From NCED01 sp035493955 (lineage in GTDB: Bacteria; Pseudomonadota; Alphaproteobacteria; Caulobacterales; Caulobacteraceae), in NCBI GenBank assembly GCA_035493955.1, contig DATJHI010000016.1, positions 5,789-69,788 on the forward strand: a stretch of 64,000 nucleotides of DNA. Direction: 5' to 3'. A model generated the notes under the pieces. The model did no database searches and was not told the origin of the DNA. It saw only the letters and a list, made by a program, of their open reading frames with translations. Position 1 is the stretch's first letter, and every line of letters begins with the position of its first letter. The translations under genes were made by a program, and so were the position numbers. Below are positions 39,037 to 48,622 of this stretch, piece by piece.

Positions 39037-41481
39037 TTAGAATTGAGTTGCGGTTGAGAACCGGAAACCTTCGGTCTGGTCGTAGGTTTCCTTGCGGAGA
39101 ATCTTGCTGAAATCGAGGCGGATCGGTCCCATCGGGGAGTTCCAGAATACGCTGACCCCGGTGGAGGCCCGCAATCCCAGGCTGTCCTGGACAGTGGGGG
39201 AGGTCTTGGCGCTCTTGTCCAATTGCCCCAAGGTTCCGAACTCGGTGAAGAGCGCGGTCTTGATCCCGTACTGTTCGGGCAGGAGGTTGGGGAAGGCCAG
39301 CTCGAAGGAGCCGATCCCGAACATCTTGCCGCCGAGGGCTTCGTTGTAGGCGGTGTCGCGCGGCCCGATGCCGGCGATCGCGAAACCGCGGAAGGTGTTG
39401 CCGCCCTTGAAGTAGCGGTCGTTGATCCGGACGTTGTCGCCGCCCCACCCGAAGATGTAGCCGGCGGCGGCGTTGACCTGGAAGATGATGTTGTTGGTGA
39501 TGCCGTAATAGAGCGTGCCGCTGAAGTCGGTGCGGACGTATTGGACGTCCCCGCCCACCCCGGCGAAATCCTGGCCGATGGTGGCGACGAAGCCTCGGGT
39601 CGGCTTGATCGGGTCGTTTCGCTTGTCCACCGTCGCGGTGAAGCCGACCAGGGAGGTCAGGCTGGTGCCGCGCTGGTCGCAGATGGTGATCGAGATCGCC
39701 CCGGTGTCGCACGACCCGCTGTCGACCTGCACGTCGTCCTTGTGGGCGGTGTAGCGCAACTGGAGATAGGCGTTGTTGCTGATCGGGTAGCCGAGGGTGA
39801 CGCCGGCGCCGATGGAATTGGTCTTGAACCCGGCCTGTGACGAATAGTCGTACGAATAGTCGTAGGCGTTGATGCCGCCGCGCAGGTCGCGCCCGAGGAA
39901 ACGCGGCTCGGTGAACGAGGCGTCGATCTGCTTCTGCAACGACCCGACGGAGCCGCGCAGACGGATATCCTGGCCCCGGCCGCGGAAATTGTGCTCGCTG
40001 ATGCCGACGTCGAGCATCAGCTTGTCGACCGACGAATAGCCCGCGCCGAACGACAGCTCGCCGGTGGGCTGCTCCTCGACCTTGACCCTGAGGTTGGTGC
40101 GGTCGTTGGAGCCGGTGGGGACCTGCTCGATCTCCACGGTCTTGAAGAAGTTCAGCCGCTTGATCTCGGTGACCGAGCGGTCGACCAGCACCCGGTTGTA
40201 GGCGTCGCCTTCGGCGATGCGCAGTTCGCGGCGGATGACCGGGTCGATGGTGCGGGTGTTGCCGACGATGTCGATGCGGTCGACATAGACCCGCTGGCCC
40301 TCGCGGACCTCGAAGGTCACGTCGATGGTGTGGTTGGCGCGGTTGGGCGTGTAGCGCGGACGAATGTCGACGAAGGCGAAACCCGACGAGCCGGCGGCGA
40401 AGGTCAGGGCGTCCACCGCCTGCTCGATCTTGTCGGCCTGGTAGACCTGGCCTTCCTTGATCGGCAGCAGGGCGCGCAGAACCTGGCCGTTCAGCCGGCG
40501 CACGTCGCCGGTGGTGACCGCCAGCTTGCCGAAGCGGTAACGCTCTCCTTCATCGATCGTATAGGTGACGACGAAACGCTTCTGGTCATTGGTCAGTTCG
40601 GCGATCGTCGAGATCACCCGGAAATCGTAGAAACCACGGTTCGTATAGTATTTCCGGAGCTGTTCCCGATCGTACTCGATCCGGTCCGGATCGTAGTTGT
40701 CGTTCGAGGTGAAGAACTTGTACCAGTGCGTTTCCTTGGTGACGATGACGTCCTTCAGACTGCCGTCCGAGACCGCCTTGTTGCCGAGGAAGTTGACGTG
40801 GTCGATGCCGGTCTTGTCGCCCTCGCCGATCTTGAAGATCAGGTCGACCCGCTTTTGCGGCAGCTCGACGATTTCGGGCGTCACCTGGACGGAGATCCGC
40901 CCCGACCGCCGGTAGAGCTCGACGATGCGCTGGACGTCGGCCTGGACCTTGGCCTTGGTGAAGATCGAACGCGGGTGGATGGTCACCTCGTCGCGCAGCT
41001 TCTCGTCGTTGAGCGCCTTGTTCCCGTCGAACACCACCTGGTTGATGATCGGGTTCTCGACCACGCGCACCACCAGGGTGTCGCCCTGCATCTCGATACG
41101 CACGTCGGCGAACAGGTCGGTGCGGAACAGCGACTTCAGCGCCACGTCGATGGAGGCCGCGTCGACCCGGTCGCCCCGGGCGATGGGCAGGTAGGAGGCG
41201 ACGGTCGAAGCCTCGATCCGTTCGTTGCCCTGGATGACGATGTCTCGGACCACCGCGCTCGGAGCCTCCGCCGCGGCGGGAGCGGCCGGGGCGGCCGGAG
41301 CGGACGGCTCGGTGGGAATGGGCGCGATCGACGGCGCCGTGCTCGGCGCCGGGGGAGCTCCCGGCGGGGGGATGGCGACCGCGGCCTGGGCGGCGGCTAC
41401 GCCTGGCCAAGTCAAGGCGCTGGAGGCCAGAAGAGCCGTGCCAAGAAACGTGGCGGTACGGCGAGCGCGAGCGTTGGACAT
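39037..41481 (-). CDS. bamA: Outer-membrane protein assembly factor BamA
   Basis: A protein of 814 residues. A signal peptide (RRTATFLGTALLASSALTWP) is followed by a Pro/Ala-rich linker of about 50 residues that E. coli lacks, then five POTRA domains (first: VVRDIVIQGNERIEASTVAS) and the C-terminal Omp85 barrel (with VRFx-type motif region TRGFVATIGQDF and last residue Phe). It inserts outer-membrane proteins. The ATG at 41481 is preferred over a TTG two codons before. Directly downstream of rseP. Confidence 0.95.
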   Translation of the reverse strand: MSNARARRTATFLGTALLASSALTWPGVAAAQAAVAIPPPGAPPAPSTAPSIAPIPTEPSAPAAPAAPAAAEAPSAVVRDIVIQGNERIEASTVASYLPIARGDRVDAASIDVALKSLFRTDLFADVRIEMQGDTLVVRVVENPIINQVVFDGNKALNDEKLRDEVTIHPRSIFTKAKVQADVQRIVELYRRSGRISVQVTPEIVELPQKRVDLIFKIGEGDKTGIDHVNFLGNKAVSDGSLKDVIVTKETHWYKFFTSNDNYDPDRIEYDREQLRKYYTNRGFYDFRVISTIAELTNDQKRFVVTYTIDEGERYRFGKLAVTTGDVRRLNGQVLRALLPIKEGQVYQADKIEQAVDALTFAAGSSGFAFVDIRPRYTPNRANHTIDVTFEVREGQRVYVDRIDIVGNTRTIDPVIRRELRIAEGDAYNRVLVDRSVTEIKRLNFFKTVEIEQVPTGSNDRTNLRVKVEEQPTGELSFGAGYSSVDKLMLDVGISEHNFRGRGQDIRLRGSVGSLQKQIDASFTEPRFLGRDLRGGINAYDYSYDYSSQAGFKTNSIGAGVTLGYPISNNAYLQLRYTAHKDDVQVDSGSCDTGAISITICDQRGTSLTSLVGFTATVDKRNDPIKPTRGFVATIGQDFAGVGGDVQYVRTDFSGTLYYGITNNIIFQVNAAAGYIFGWGGDNVRINDRYFKGGNTFRGFAIAGIGPRDTAYNEALGGKMFGIGSFELAFPNLLPEQYGIKTALFTEFGTLGQLDKSAKTSPTVQDSLGLRASTGVSVFWNSPMGPIRLDFSKILRKETYDQTEGFRFSTATQF

Positions 41482-41510
41482 TGGCAACCGTCGGCAGGGG
41501 TCGGCGGGGT

Positions 41511-42740
41511 TCAGGAGAACAGCCCAAAAAAGCCGTGCTTAAACACGGACAGCTGCTGGAGATCGTTCCAGGTGGCGAACAACATCAATCCCAACAGCAA
41601 AGCAAGGCCTACGCGGTACCCCGCCGCCTGGATGCGCGCCCCGAGGGGGCGGCGGGCGACAGCTTCCCACGCGTAGAAGAGCAGATGGCCCCCGTCCAGG
41701 ACCGGCACCGGCAGCAGGTTCATGAAACCGATCCCGACCGAAAGCACCGCCGCCAGGCCAAGGAGGGCCACGCCTCCGCCGAGCAGTTTGCCGCCCAGAT
41801 CGGCGGCTCCGAACGCTCCGGCCTTGGCCGCGGCGGTCGAGGTGGCCGCGATCCGCAGCGGGCCGCCGAGCTGGTCGCCCGATTCGAGCCCGCGCACCAG
41901 CCGCCCGAGATAGAAGACCGTGGTGTCGAGGATGTCCCAGGTCCGCTTCACCCCGCCGGCGACGGCCTGGATCGGACCGTAGTGCTTGCGGTAGACGTCC
42001 TCGGGCCGGGCCGAACTTTTCAGGCCCAGCACCCCCAGCTTGGCCGAGGCGCCGGTCAGGCCGTCGACCTGGACCCGCCGCTCGGGCGTGGCCGTCAGCT
42101 CGAGGCTGCGACCCTCGCGGTCGACGCCGAAACGGATCGGCAGGCCGGCGCGCAGGGTGACGAACTGCCTTAGCTCCATGAAGTCGTCGATGCGGCGCCC
42201 GTCGATGGCGGTGACCACGTCTCCGGGCAGGAAGCCGGCCGCGGCCGCCGGGCTGCCCGGCTCCACCTCGCTGACGCGGGGGCGGTGCACGGTCTCGCCG
42301 ATCGCAGCCAGGAGCACGGCGAACAGGGTGATGGAGAGGATGAAATTGGCGACCGGGCCGGCGGCGACCACCAGGGCCCGGACCCAGACCGGCTTGAAGT
42401 GGAAATATTTGCGTTCGGCGCCCACCCCTTCGCGGGCGACGATCTCGCCGCGCAGGCGCTGCAGGTCGTCGCCGTCCGGCACGGTGGAACTGGCCTCCGC
42501 GTCGCCGGCGAAGCGCACGTAGCCGCCCAGCGGAATCCAGCCCACCCGCCATTCGACCCCGCTCCGATCGGTCCACTTCACCAGGGACCGGCCGAAGCCG
42601 ATGGCGAAGCGGTCCACCGCCACGCCCAGCCAGCGGGCCACGAGGAAATGCCCCAGTTCGTGCACGGTCACCACCAGGGTGAGCACGAACAGGAACGGCA
42701 GGACGACGATGGCGGCGTTGTACAGAACAGAAGCGATCAT
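41511..42740 (-). CDS. rseP: RIP metalloprotease RseP (MmpA-type site-2 protease)
   Basis: A protein of 409 residues. The zinc site HELGH is in VVTVHELGHFLVARWLG near residue 23, and the LDG motif in MNLLPVPVLDGGHLLFYA. One PDZ domain (PGSPAAAAGFLPGDVVTAID) rather than two, as in Caulobacter MmpA. Four membrane helices. Cuts transmembrane anchors (anti-sigma factors, and PodJ in Caulobacter). ATG at 42740 by the first membrane helix. Confidence 0.93.
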   Translation of the reverse strand: MIASVLYNAAIVVLPFLFVLTLVVTVHELGHFLVARWLGVAVDRFAIGFGRSLVKWTDRSGVEWRVGWIPLGGYVRFAGDAEASSTVPDGDDLQRLRGEIVAREGVGAERKYFHFKPVWVRALVVAAGPVANFILSITLFAVLLAAIGETVHRPRVSEVEPGSPAAAAGFLPGDVVTAIDGRRIDDFMELRQFVTLRAGLPIRFGVDREGRSLELTATPERRVQVDGLTGASAKLGVLGLKSSARPEDVYRKHYGPIQAVAGGVKRTWDILDTTVFYLGRLVRGLESGDQLGGPLRIAATSTAAAKAGAFGAADLGGKLLGGGVALLGLAAVLSVGIGFMNLLPVPVLDGGHLLFYAWEAVARRPLGARIQAAGYRVGLALLLGLMLFATWNDLQQLSVFKHGFFGLFS

Positions 42741-42777
42741 GGGCGGTGAACTTCCGAGTCGGTCGTGGCCATTCCGG

Positions 42778-43974
42778 TCATGGAGCGTCCAGATGGGCCA
42801 CAACTTGGGCCGTAATCCGGCGGGCGTTCCGGTCAATCTGCAAAGCCTGTGCGACGGGATCATCCCCGCCCGCCTTCAGATCGCCTCGATCGGACATCCG
42901 CTCGAGGGTTTCCGCCACCGCCGCGGCAATATCGAGAAAGCCGATCCGGCGGTCAAGGAAGGCGGCCACCGCCGTCTCATTGGCGGCGTTGAGGGCGGCC
43001 GACGCCCCCTCCCCCGCCTTCAGGGCCTGGCGGGCGAGATCGAGGGCAGGAAACCGCTCGGGATCGGGGGCTTCGAAGGTCAGGGCGCCGATCGCGGCCA
43101 GGTCGAGCCGCGGCGCGCTCCACGGCAGCCGGTCGGGCCAGGCGAAGGCGCAGGCGATGGGCGCGCGCATGTCCGGCGGCCCGAGCTGGGCCAGGGTCGA
43201 GCCGTCCTGGTACTCGACCAGGCTATGGACCACCGATTGCGGGTGGACCAGGATGTCGACCTTCGATTCCGGCATGTCGAACAGGTAGGCGGCCTCGATC
43301 ATCTCGAGGCCCTTGTTCATCATGGTCGCGCAATCGACCGATATCTTCGCGCCCATGCTCCAGTTGGGATGGGCCACCGCCTGCTCCGGGGTGACCCCGG
43401 ACATGGCCTGGCGGGTCCAGCCCCGGAACGGTCCGCCCGACGCGGTCAGGATCAGCCGGGCGACCCGATCGGCGCAGGCGGGCTGCAGCACCTGGAAGAT
43501 GGCCGAGTGCTCGGAATCGACCGGGATCACCACGCCGCCGGCGGCGCGCGCGGTCTGCAGCAGGGCCGGGCCGGCGCAGACCAGGCTCTCCTTGTTGGCC
43601 AGGGCGACGATGGCGCCGGCGCGGGCGGCGGCGAGCGTCGGGGCCAGGCCCGCCACCCCGACGATGGCCGCCATCACCCATTCGGCCCTGCAAGTGGCCG
43701 CGTCGATGATGGCCGCGTCGCCGCAGGCCGCTTCCACGCCCGAGCCGGCCAGGCGGGACTTCAGCTCCGGATAGAGGCTCTCCTCGGCGATCACCGCCAG
43801 TTTCGGCCGCCAGGTCAGGGCCTGCTCGGCCAGGAGGGCGACGTTGCGTCCGGCGGTGAGCGCCCGGACCTCCACCTCGGCCGAGCCTTCCGCCTGCGCG
43901 CGCGACAGCAGGTCCAGGGTCGAAACCCCGACCGACCCGGTCGAGCCGAGCACCGCCACGGACCTTTTCAACAT
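42778..43974 (-). CDS. dxr: 1-deoxy-D-xylulose-5-phosphate reductoisomerase
   Basis: A protein of 398 residues. NADPH-binding LKRSVAVLGSTGSVGVSTLD, substrate/metal motif VIPVDSEHSAIFQVLQ, LTASGGPFRGWTR and NWSMGAKISVDCATMMNKGL. Second step of the non-mevalonate isoprenoid pathway, feeding UppS upstream in the same operon. Lies 1 bp from cdsA. Confidence 0.96.
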   Translation of the reverse strand: MLKRSVAVLGSTGSVGVSTLDLLSRAQAEGSAEVEVRALTAGRNVALLAEQALTWRPKLAVIAEESLYPELKSRLAGSGVEAACGDAAIIDAATCRAEWVMAAIVGVAGLAPTLAAARAGAIVALANKESLVCAGPALLQTARAAGGVVIPVDSEHSAIFQVLQPACADRVARLILTASGGPFRGWTRQAMSGVTPEQAVAHPNWSMGAKISVDCATMMNKGLEMIEAAYLFDMPESKVDILVHPQSVVHSLVEYQDGSTLAQLGPPDMRAPIACAFAWPDRLPWSAPRLDLAAIGALTFEAPDPERFPALDLARQALKAGEGASAALNAANETAVAAFLDRRIGFLDIAAAVAETLERMSDRGDLKAGGDDPVAQALQIDRNARRITAQVVAHLDAP

Positions 43975-43975
43975 G

Positions 43976-44806
43976 TCACAGATGTCCTGTCAGATGGCCG
44001 ATCAGCCGCGCGCCGGCCATGGCCAGGATCGCGAACATCAGCCCGTCGACCCGGTCCAGCAGGCCCCCGTGGCCGGGAATGAGCTGGCCCGAGTCCTTCA
44101 CGCCGAACCGCCGCTTGAGCATGGATTCCCACAGGTCGCCGCCCATGGTGAACAGGCCGACGATCAGGCCGATCACCGCCGCCCAGCCGCGGGTGGGGTC
44201 GCCCGTCCCCTTGGCCACGCCGACCACGATCATGGCCGCCAGGGCCGCCGCCGCCAGGCCCCCGAACAGGCCCGACCAGGTCTTGTTCGGCGAAAAGCGC
44301 GGCCAGAGCTTGGGTCCCTTGAAGATGTTGCCGGCGACGAAGGCGAAGATGTCCGCCGACCAGGCGATGGCGAGCAGCATCAGCGCCCAGTCGCGCCCGA
44401 CGTCTCCCGACCGCAGCCAGACCAGGGCCACCGAGGGGGCGCCTATATAGAGAACGCCGAACCCCTCGTCGACGGCGCGCTCCCCCAGCTTCCACAGCCG
44501 CGAGACCAGGGAGGCGAGGAGCGCGCCCACGGGCAGCAGCAGCCACGCCAGGGCGACATGGCCCAGCCAGCCGGCGAACACCGCCGCCAGGACGGCGACG
44601 CAGATCACCAGGGCGCTGCGGAACGGGGTTTCGGGGGCGCTCATCGTGCCCCATTCCACGGCCAGCAGGGCCACGGCCGAGGCGACCACGACCAGGAACA
44701 GCCAGCCCCCGAGCCAGAACACGCCGACCACCGCCGGCGCCAGCACCGCCGCCGACAGCGCGCGCAGGCGCAGGTTCTTCCAGTCGAAGGGCTTGTGGTC
44801 GGTCAT
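43976..44806 (-). CDS. cdsA: Phosphatidate cytidylyltransferase
   Basis: A protein of 276 residues with about eight membrane helices. The C-terminal CdsA signature is complete: SMLKRRFGVKDSGQLIPGHG followed by GLLDRVDGL. It makes CDP-diacylglycerol for phospholipids. The gap to uppS is 117 bp and holds nothing I recognise. Confidence 0.94.
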   Translation of the reverse strand: MTDHKPFDWKNLRLRALSAAVLAPAVVGVFWLGGWLFLVVVASAVALLAVEWGTMSAPETPFRSALVICVAVLAAVFAGWLGHVALAWLLLPVGALLASLVSRLWKLGERAVDEGFGVLYIGAPSVALVWLRSGDVGRDWALMLLAIAWSADIFAFVAGNIFKGPKLWPRFSPNKTWSGLFGGLAAAALAAMIVVGVAKGTGDPTRGWAAVIGLIVGLFTMGGDLWESMLKRRFGVKDSGQLIPGHGGLLDRVDGLMFAILAMAGARLIGHLTGHL

Positions 44807-44923
44807 GGCCGGCCCCCGGGCCGCAGCGCCACGGCCCCCTTCGTCGCTTTCACCGCCTCGCGAACGGCCGACTGGGGGGACGCCTCCCGCGCGGGCGGTT
44901 GGGGGACTGGCCGAAGCTGCGAC

Positions 44924-45694
44924 TCAGCCGGTGGCGAGGACGTCATGAACGTCGACTCCGCCATACCGACGCTCGCGGGTCTGGAACTCGTCGAGCGCCG
45001 CCTTCAAGTCCGCCGCGCCGTAGTCGGGCCACAGCACGTCCTGGAACACCAGTTCCGCATAGGCGGCCTCCCACAACAGGAAGTTCGACAGCCGCCGTTC
45101 GCCCGAGGTGCGCACGATCAGGTCCACCGGCGGTCCTGAGGCGGTCGAGAGGTAGCGGCCGAAGCCGGCCTCATCCAGATCCTCAGGGGCGATGCGTCCG
45201 GCCGCCACGTCGGCGGCGTAGCGGCGGGCGGCGTCGACGATGTCGGCCCGGCCGCCATAGTTGAAGGCCACCTGGAGATTGAAGCGGTGGTTGTGGCGCG
45301 TGCCCGATTCGGCCCGTTCGATCACTTCCAGAAGGTCCGGCGACAGGCCGGCGCGGCGGCCGATCACCCGCACGCGCACGCCCTCGCGGGCCAGGCGGGC
45401 GAGGTCGCTCTCGACATAGGTCTTGAGCAGGGTCATCAGCTCGGACACCTCCGAGGCCGGCCTGCTCCAGTTCTCGGTGGAGAAGCCGAACACGGTGAGC
45501 CATTCCAGGCCCTGGTCGGCCGCGGCCTCGACCGTGCGCTTGAGCGCGTTGACCCCGGCGCGATGGCCCAGGGTCCGCGGCAGGCCGCGGCTCTTGGCCC
45601 AGCGGCCATTGCCGTCCATGACGATGGCGACATGGCGGGCGATCGCGCGCGGCGGGGTTTTTAGCCCCGGTTTGGAGCCCGCAGTAGGCGACAT
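44924..45694 (-). CDS. uppS: Isoprenyl transferase (undecaprenyl diphosphate synthase)
   Basis: A protein of 256 residues: HVAIVMDGNGRWAKSRGLPR (catalytic Asp and diphosphate-binding), TVFGFSTENWSRP and IVRTSGERRLSNFLLWEAAY (the usual form is RTSGExRLSNFLLWQ). Makes the C55 lipid carrier for peptidoglycan and O-antigen. In the pyrH-frr-uppS-cdsA-dxr-rseP order conserved across proteobacteria. Confidence 0.95.
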   Translation of the reverse strand: MSPTAGSKPGLKTPPRAIARHVAIVMDGNGRWAKSRGLPRTLGHRAGVNALKRTVEAAADQGLEWLTVFGFSTENWSRPASEVSELMTLLKTYVESDLARLAREGVRVRVIGRRAGLSPDLLEVIERAESGTRHNHRFNLQVAFNYGGRADIVDAARRYAADVAAGRIAPEDLDEAGFGRYLSTASGPPVDLIVRTSGERRLSNFLLWEAAYAELVFQDVLWPDYGAADLKAALDEFQTRERRYGGVDVHDVLATG

Positions 45695-45759
45695 CGCCTC
45701 GCTTCCTTCCGCAAACTGGCCTGGACCGCCCGGTCCGCGAGCCGCCCCATCACAGGTCG

Positions 45760-46326
45760 CTAAACCTGCATGATCTCTTGCTCTTTGGTTTTAAGGGTCT
45801 CGTCAATGCGCTTCACGGCCTGATCCGTGAACCCTTGTATCTCTTCGCCCAGCTTCTTGTGGTCGTCCTGGGAGATGGCGCCGTCCTTTTCGAGCTTTTT
45901 CAGCTCCTCCATCGCCTCGCGGCGGACGTTGCGGACGGCGATCCTCTGGGTTTCGGCATATTTCCCGGCCAGCTTGACCATGTCCTTGCGGCGCTCCTCC
46001 GTCAGCGGAGGGATCGGCACCCGCAGGATCTGGCCGTCGACCACGGGGTTCAGGCCCAGGCCCGCGGCCCGGATCGCCTTGTCGGCGGCGATGACCAGGG
46101 CCTTGTCCCAGATGCTGACGGTGATCATCCTGGGCTCGGGCACGGAGATCGCCCCCACCTGGTTGAGCGGCATCTGCGAGCCATAGGCCTCGACCTGGAC
46201 GGGATCGAGCAGGCCGGAGGAGGCGCGCCCCGTGCGCAGGCCGCCGAACTCCTCCTTCAGGGCGACGACGGCCTTGTCCATCCGATCGCGGAACTTGGCG
46301 ATGTCGGGTTTTCCAGGGTCGGACAT
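45760..46326 (-). CDS. frr: Ribosome recycling factor
   Basis: A protein of 188 residues: KFRDRMDKAVVALKEEFGGL, RTGRASSGLLDPVQVEAYGS, and the helical RRKDMVKLAGKYAETQRIAV. It splits post-termination ribosomes with EF-G. 34 bp downstream of pyrH. Confidence 0.97.
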   Translation of the reverse strand: MSDPGKPDIAKFRDRMDKAVVALKEEFGGLRTGRASSGLLDPVQVEAYGSQMPLNQVGAISVPEPRMITVSIWDKALVIAADKAIRAAGLGLNPVVDGQILRVPIPPLTEERRKDMVKLAGKYAETQRIAVRNVRREAMEELKKLEKDGAISQDDHKKLGEEIQGFTDQAVKRIDETLKTKEQEIMQV

Positions 46327-46360
46327 GATCGGTTCTCCGGTTTCTTCTGGTCCTTCGGCG

Positions 46361-47107
46361 TCAGGCGATGGTGGTGAAGACGCCCTGGCCGTGGAGCACT
46401 TTCATGAAATTGCCCCGTTCGCGGATCGAGAACACCACGATGGGGATCTGGTTGTTGCGCATCAGCGATATGGCGGAGGCGTCCATGACCCTGAGGTCCT
46501 TGGACAGGACCTCCTGATAGCTGAGCGTCTCATAACGCTCGGCCGAGGGATCCTTCTTGGGGTCGGCGGTGTAGACGCCGTCCACGCTGGTGCCCTTGAA
46601 CAGGGCGTCGCAGCTCATTTCGGCCGTGCGCAGGGCCGCCGGGGTGTCGGTGGTGAAGAAGGGCGCGCCGAGGCCGGCGGCGAAGATCACCACCCTGCCC
46701 TTCTCCAGGTGACGGATGGCGCGCCGGCGGATGTAGGGTTCGCACACCGCGTCCATCGGGATCGCCGACTGCACCCGGGTGAACACCCCGATCTTCTCCA
46801 GGGCCCCTTGCAGGGCCAGGGCGTTCATCACCGTGGCCAGCATGCCCATGTAGTCGGCGCTGACCCGGTCCATGCCCTTTCCGGCCAGGGAGACCCCGCG
46901 GAAGATGTTTCCGGCCCCGACCACCAGACAGAGCTCGACCCCGGCGTCGACCACTTCCTTGATGTCCTGGGCCACCGCCTCGAGGGTGTCGGTGTCGATC
47001 CCGAAGGGCGCGTCGCCCATCAGCACCTCGCCGGACACCTTGAGCAGCACCTTGCGGTAACGCAGGCCGGCGCCGGCGGGCGCGGGGGTTTCTGAGGACG
47101 AGGTCAT
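46361..47107 (-). CDS. pyrH: UMP kinase
   Basis: A protein of 248 residues of the amino-acid kinase fold: YRKVLLKVSGEVLMGDAPFG, CLVVGAGNIFRGVSLAGKGM and GTSVDGVYTADPKKDPSAER. Hexameric UMP kinase, first gene of the 13-kb minus-strand operon. The ATG at 47107 is preferred; a start five codons upstream is possible. In most bacteria it follows tsf; here it does not. Confidence 0.96.
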   Translation of the reverse strand: MTSSSETPAPAGAGLRYRKVLLKVSGEVLMGDAPFGIDTDTLEAVAQDIKEVVDAGVELCLVVGAGNIFRGVSLAGKGMDRVSADYMGMLATVMNALALQGALEKIGVFTRVQSAIPMDAVCEPYIRRRAIRHLEKGRVVIFAAGLGAPFFTTDTPAALRTAEMSCDALFKGTSVDGVYTADPKKDPSAERYETLSYQEVLSKDLRVMDASAISLMRNNQIPIVVFSIRERGNFMKVLHGQGVFTTIA

Positions 47108-47194
47108 GGAACAGCCGGACAAGGGAATCGGGATGGGCGATCATAACGCAATCGCGGGCGATCGCGCCTAGCCCCAGCGACGTAAGCCCTTACG

Positions 47195-47219
47195 CCGCCG
47201 GGGGGAAGTCCCCCGGCGG
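47195..47219. terminator. Hairpin between rlpA and pyrH
   Basis: A 10-bp stem (GC-rich, CCGCCGGGGG type pairing with CCCCCGGCGG) around GAAGT, 11 bp after the rlpA stop. Likely the end of the rlpA transcript. It lies at the other side of the proposed inversion breakpoint. Confidence 0.6.
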
Positions 47220-47229
47220 GCGGGGCGTC

Positions 47230-48222
47230 CTAGAACGCCTTGACCACGCGGGCGTCGGCGTAGCCGAGGGCGACGACCTGGACCCGGGCGGCCTGGGCCT
47301 GGGCGGCGTCGCGCCAGGGGCCCACCACCACGCGGTAGACCGTGCGGTCGGGCATGTCCAAGGGCCGGACCGCGGCGGTCCCGGCCCTGGCCAGGGCGTC
47401 GGCGATGCGCCGGGCCTTGGCCGGGTCGGAGAAGGCTCCGGCCTGGACCGCGAAACCCTCGCCGGCCGCAAGCGGCGCCGTGGGCGGGGCGACCTTCGCC
47501 GGTCCCGGCTGGCTGCGCCAGGTGGCCTGGACCATGGGCGGCGCTTCGGCGACGGCGGCCGGTTGCAGGCGATCGGCCGGACCGTTCCTGGCCACGAACA
47601 GGGGCTCCAGCGAGCCGTCCAGCCGGGCCGGGCCGATATAGCGCACCCGCACCTTGGCGGTGCCCTTTTCGAAATAGCCCAGCTCCTGGGCCGCGCCCCG
47701 GGACAGGTCGATGATGCGGCCGTTCTTGAACGGCCCGCGGTCGTTCAGCCGGACCCGCATCGACTTGCCGTTCTCGAGGTTGGTCACCTCGACGATCGAG
47801 GGCATGGGCAAGGTGGCGTGGGCGGCGCTGGCCGAATACATGTCGAAGCGTTCGCCGTTGGCGGTGGGCTGGCCGTTGAACTCGTCTCCGTACCAGGAGG
47901 CGACCCCGACCTCGTCATAGGCGGGCTGCTCGGCCGGCACGTACCACAGGCCGGCGACCTGGTAGGGCGCGCCGACCTTGTAGCGGCCGCCGCCCTGGAC
48001 GCGCTCGCCGTCCGCGCTGGCGCGGGGCCCGGTCCTGCCGGCGGCCGGGGCCGTCTGTGAAGGGGCGGCGGCGGGCGGACTGACCCGCGCGCCCTGGGCG
48101 GCCATTTCCGGCGTGACGCTGGCGCAGGCGGTCAGGCCCAATCCAGACAGGCCGGCCATGGCCAGGAGACGCAAGGTCCCGCCGCGGCGAGCCGCGGTAT
48201 TGTCGCCCTTCGGTGTTCTCAT
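47230..48222 (-). CDS. rlpA: Septal-ring lytic transglycosylase RlpA family lipoprotein
   Basis: A protein of about 330 residues: signal peptide with lipobox LTACAS, a double-psi beta-barrel (GVASWYGDEFNGQPTANGER; VRLNDRGPFKNGRIIDLSR) and a C-terminal SPOR domain (GFAVQAGAFSDPAKARRIAD) that binds denuded septal glycan. RlpA cuts stemless glycan strands during division. The second of two adjacent ATGs (48222) has better spacing to GGAG. tRNA-Ser lies upstream, divergent. In relatives dac and tmk follow. Confidence 0.92.
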   Translation of the reverse strand: MRTPKGDNTAARRGGTLRLLAMAGLSGLGLTACASVTPEMAAQGARVSPPAAAPSQTAPAAGRTGPRASADGERVQGGGRYKVGAPYQVAGLWYVPAEQPAYDEVGVASWYGDEFNGQPTANGERFDMYSASAAHATLPMPSIVEVTNLENGKSMRVRLNDRGPFKNGRIIDLSRGAAQELGYFEKGTAKVRVRYIGPARLDGSLEPLFVARNGPADRLQPAAVAEAPPMVQATWRSQPGPAKVAPPTAPLAAGEGFAVQAGAFSDPAKARRIADALARAGTAAVRPLDMPDRTVYRVVVGPWRDAAQAQAARVQVVALGYADARVVKAF

Positions 48223-48430
48223 CATCGCTCCGCACCACCCGGCGCAGGCCTTTTGGCCTGAGCACGAAGCCCCCTCTTCGGAGAGCTGATCTGGAGGTTA
48301 AGGTAACCGCGGGCGCTGAAAGTGAGCTTAAAAGAAGTGGTTAAGTGGCGTGCACCACGTTTGCGGCCGTTTTTGCCGCAGGCGCCGCCCCGGTTTGCGG
48401 CCGGGATACACCCTGCTAAGAGCGGGCCGA

Positions 48431-48520
48431 GGATGGGTGGCCGAGTGGTTTAAGGCAGCGGTCTTGAAAACCGCCGTAGGTGCGAGCCTACCGTGGGTTC
48501 GAATCCCACCCCATCCGCCA
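48431..48520 (+). tRNA. tRNA-Ser (UGA anticodon)
   Basis: 90 nt with encoded CCA. Acceptor GGATGGG pairs with CCCATCC (48510-48516), discriminator G, then CCA. D-arm GCCGAGTGGTTTAAGGC, anticodon arm GCGGT-CTTGAAA-ACCGC with anticodon TGA at 48465-48467, a long variable arm as in class II tRNAs, and T-arm GTGGG-TTCGAAT-CCCAC. It reads UCA and probably UCG codons. Confidence 0.97.
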
Positions 48521-48590
48521 GGGCGCCCGCCCCATGAGCATATCGGCATGTTCTTTCGTTGGCTCGACGGGAGCGGGTTAGCTGTCGGCT

Positions 48591-48621
48591 AAGGGGGCGC
48601 CCCATTCAGGGCGCCCTTTTT
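48591..48621. terminator. Intrinsic terminator after tRNA-Ser
   Basis: AAGGGGGCGCCC-CATTCA-GGGCGCCC followed by TTTTT. It can serve the tRNA on the plus strand and, with AAGG/TTTT pairing, the convergent gene ending at 48623 on the minus strand. Confidence 0.8.
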
Positions 48622-48622
48622 G

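Noticed and set aside
48328..48344. TTAA...TTAA pair upstream of tRNA-Ser, possible CtrA site
   Set aside because: The spacer is 9 bases rather than the 7 required for the CtrA box.
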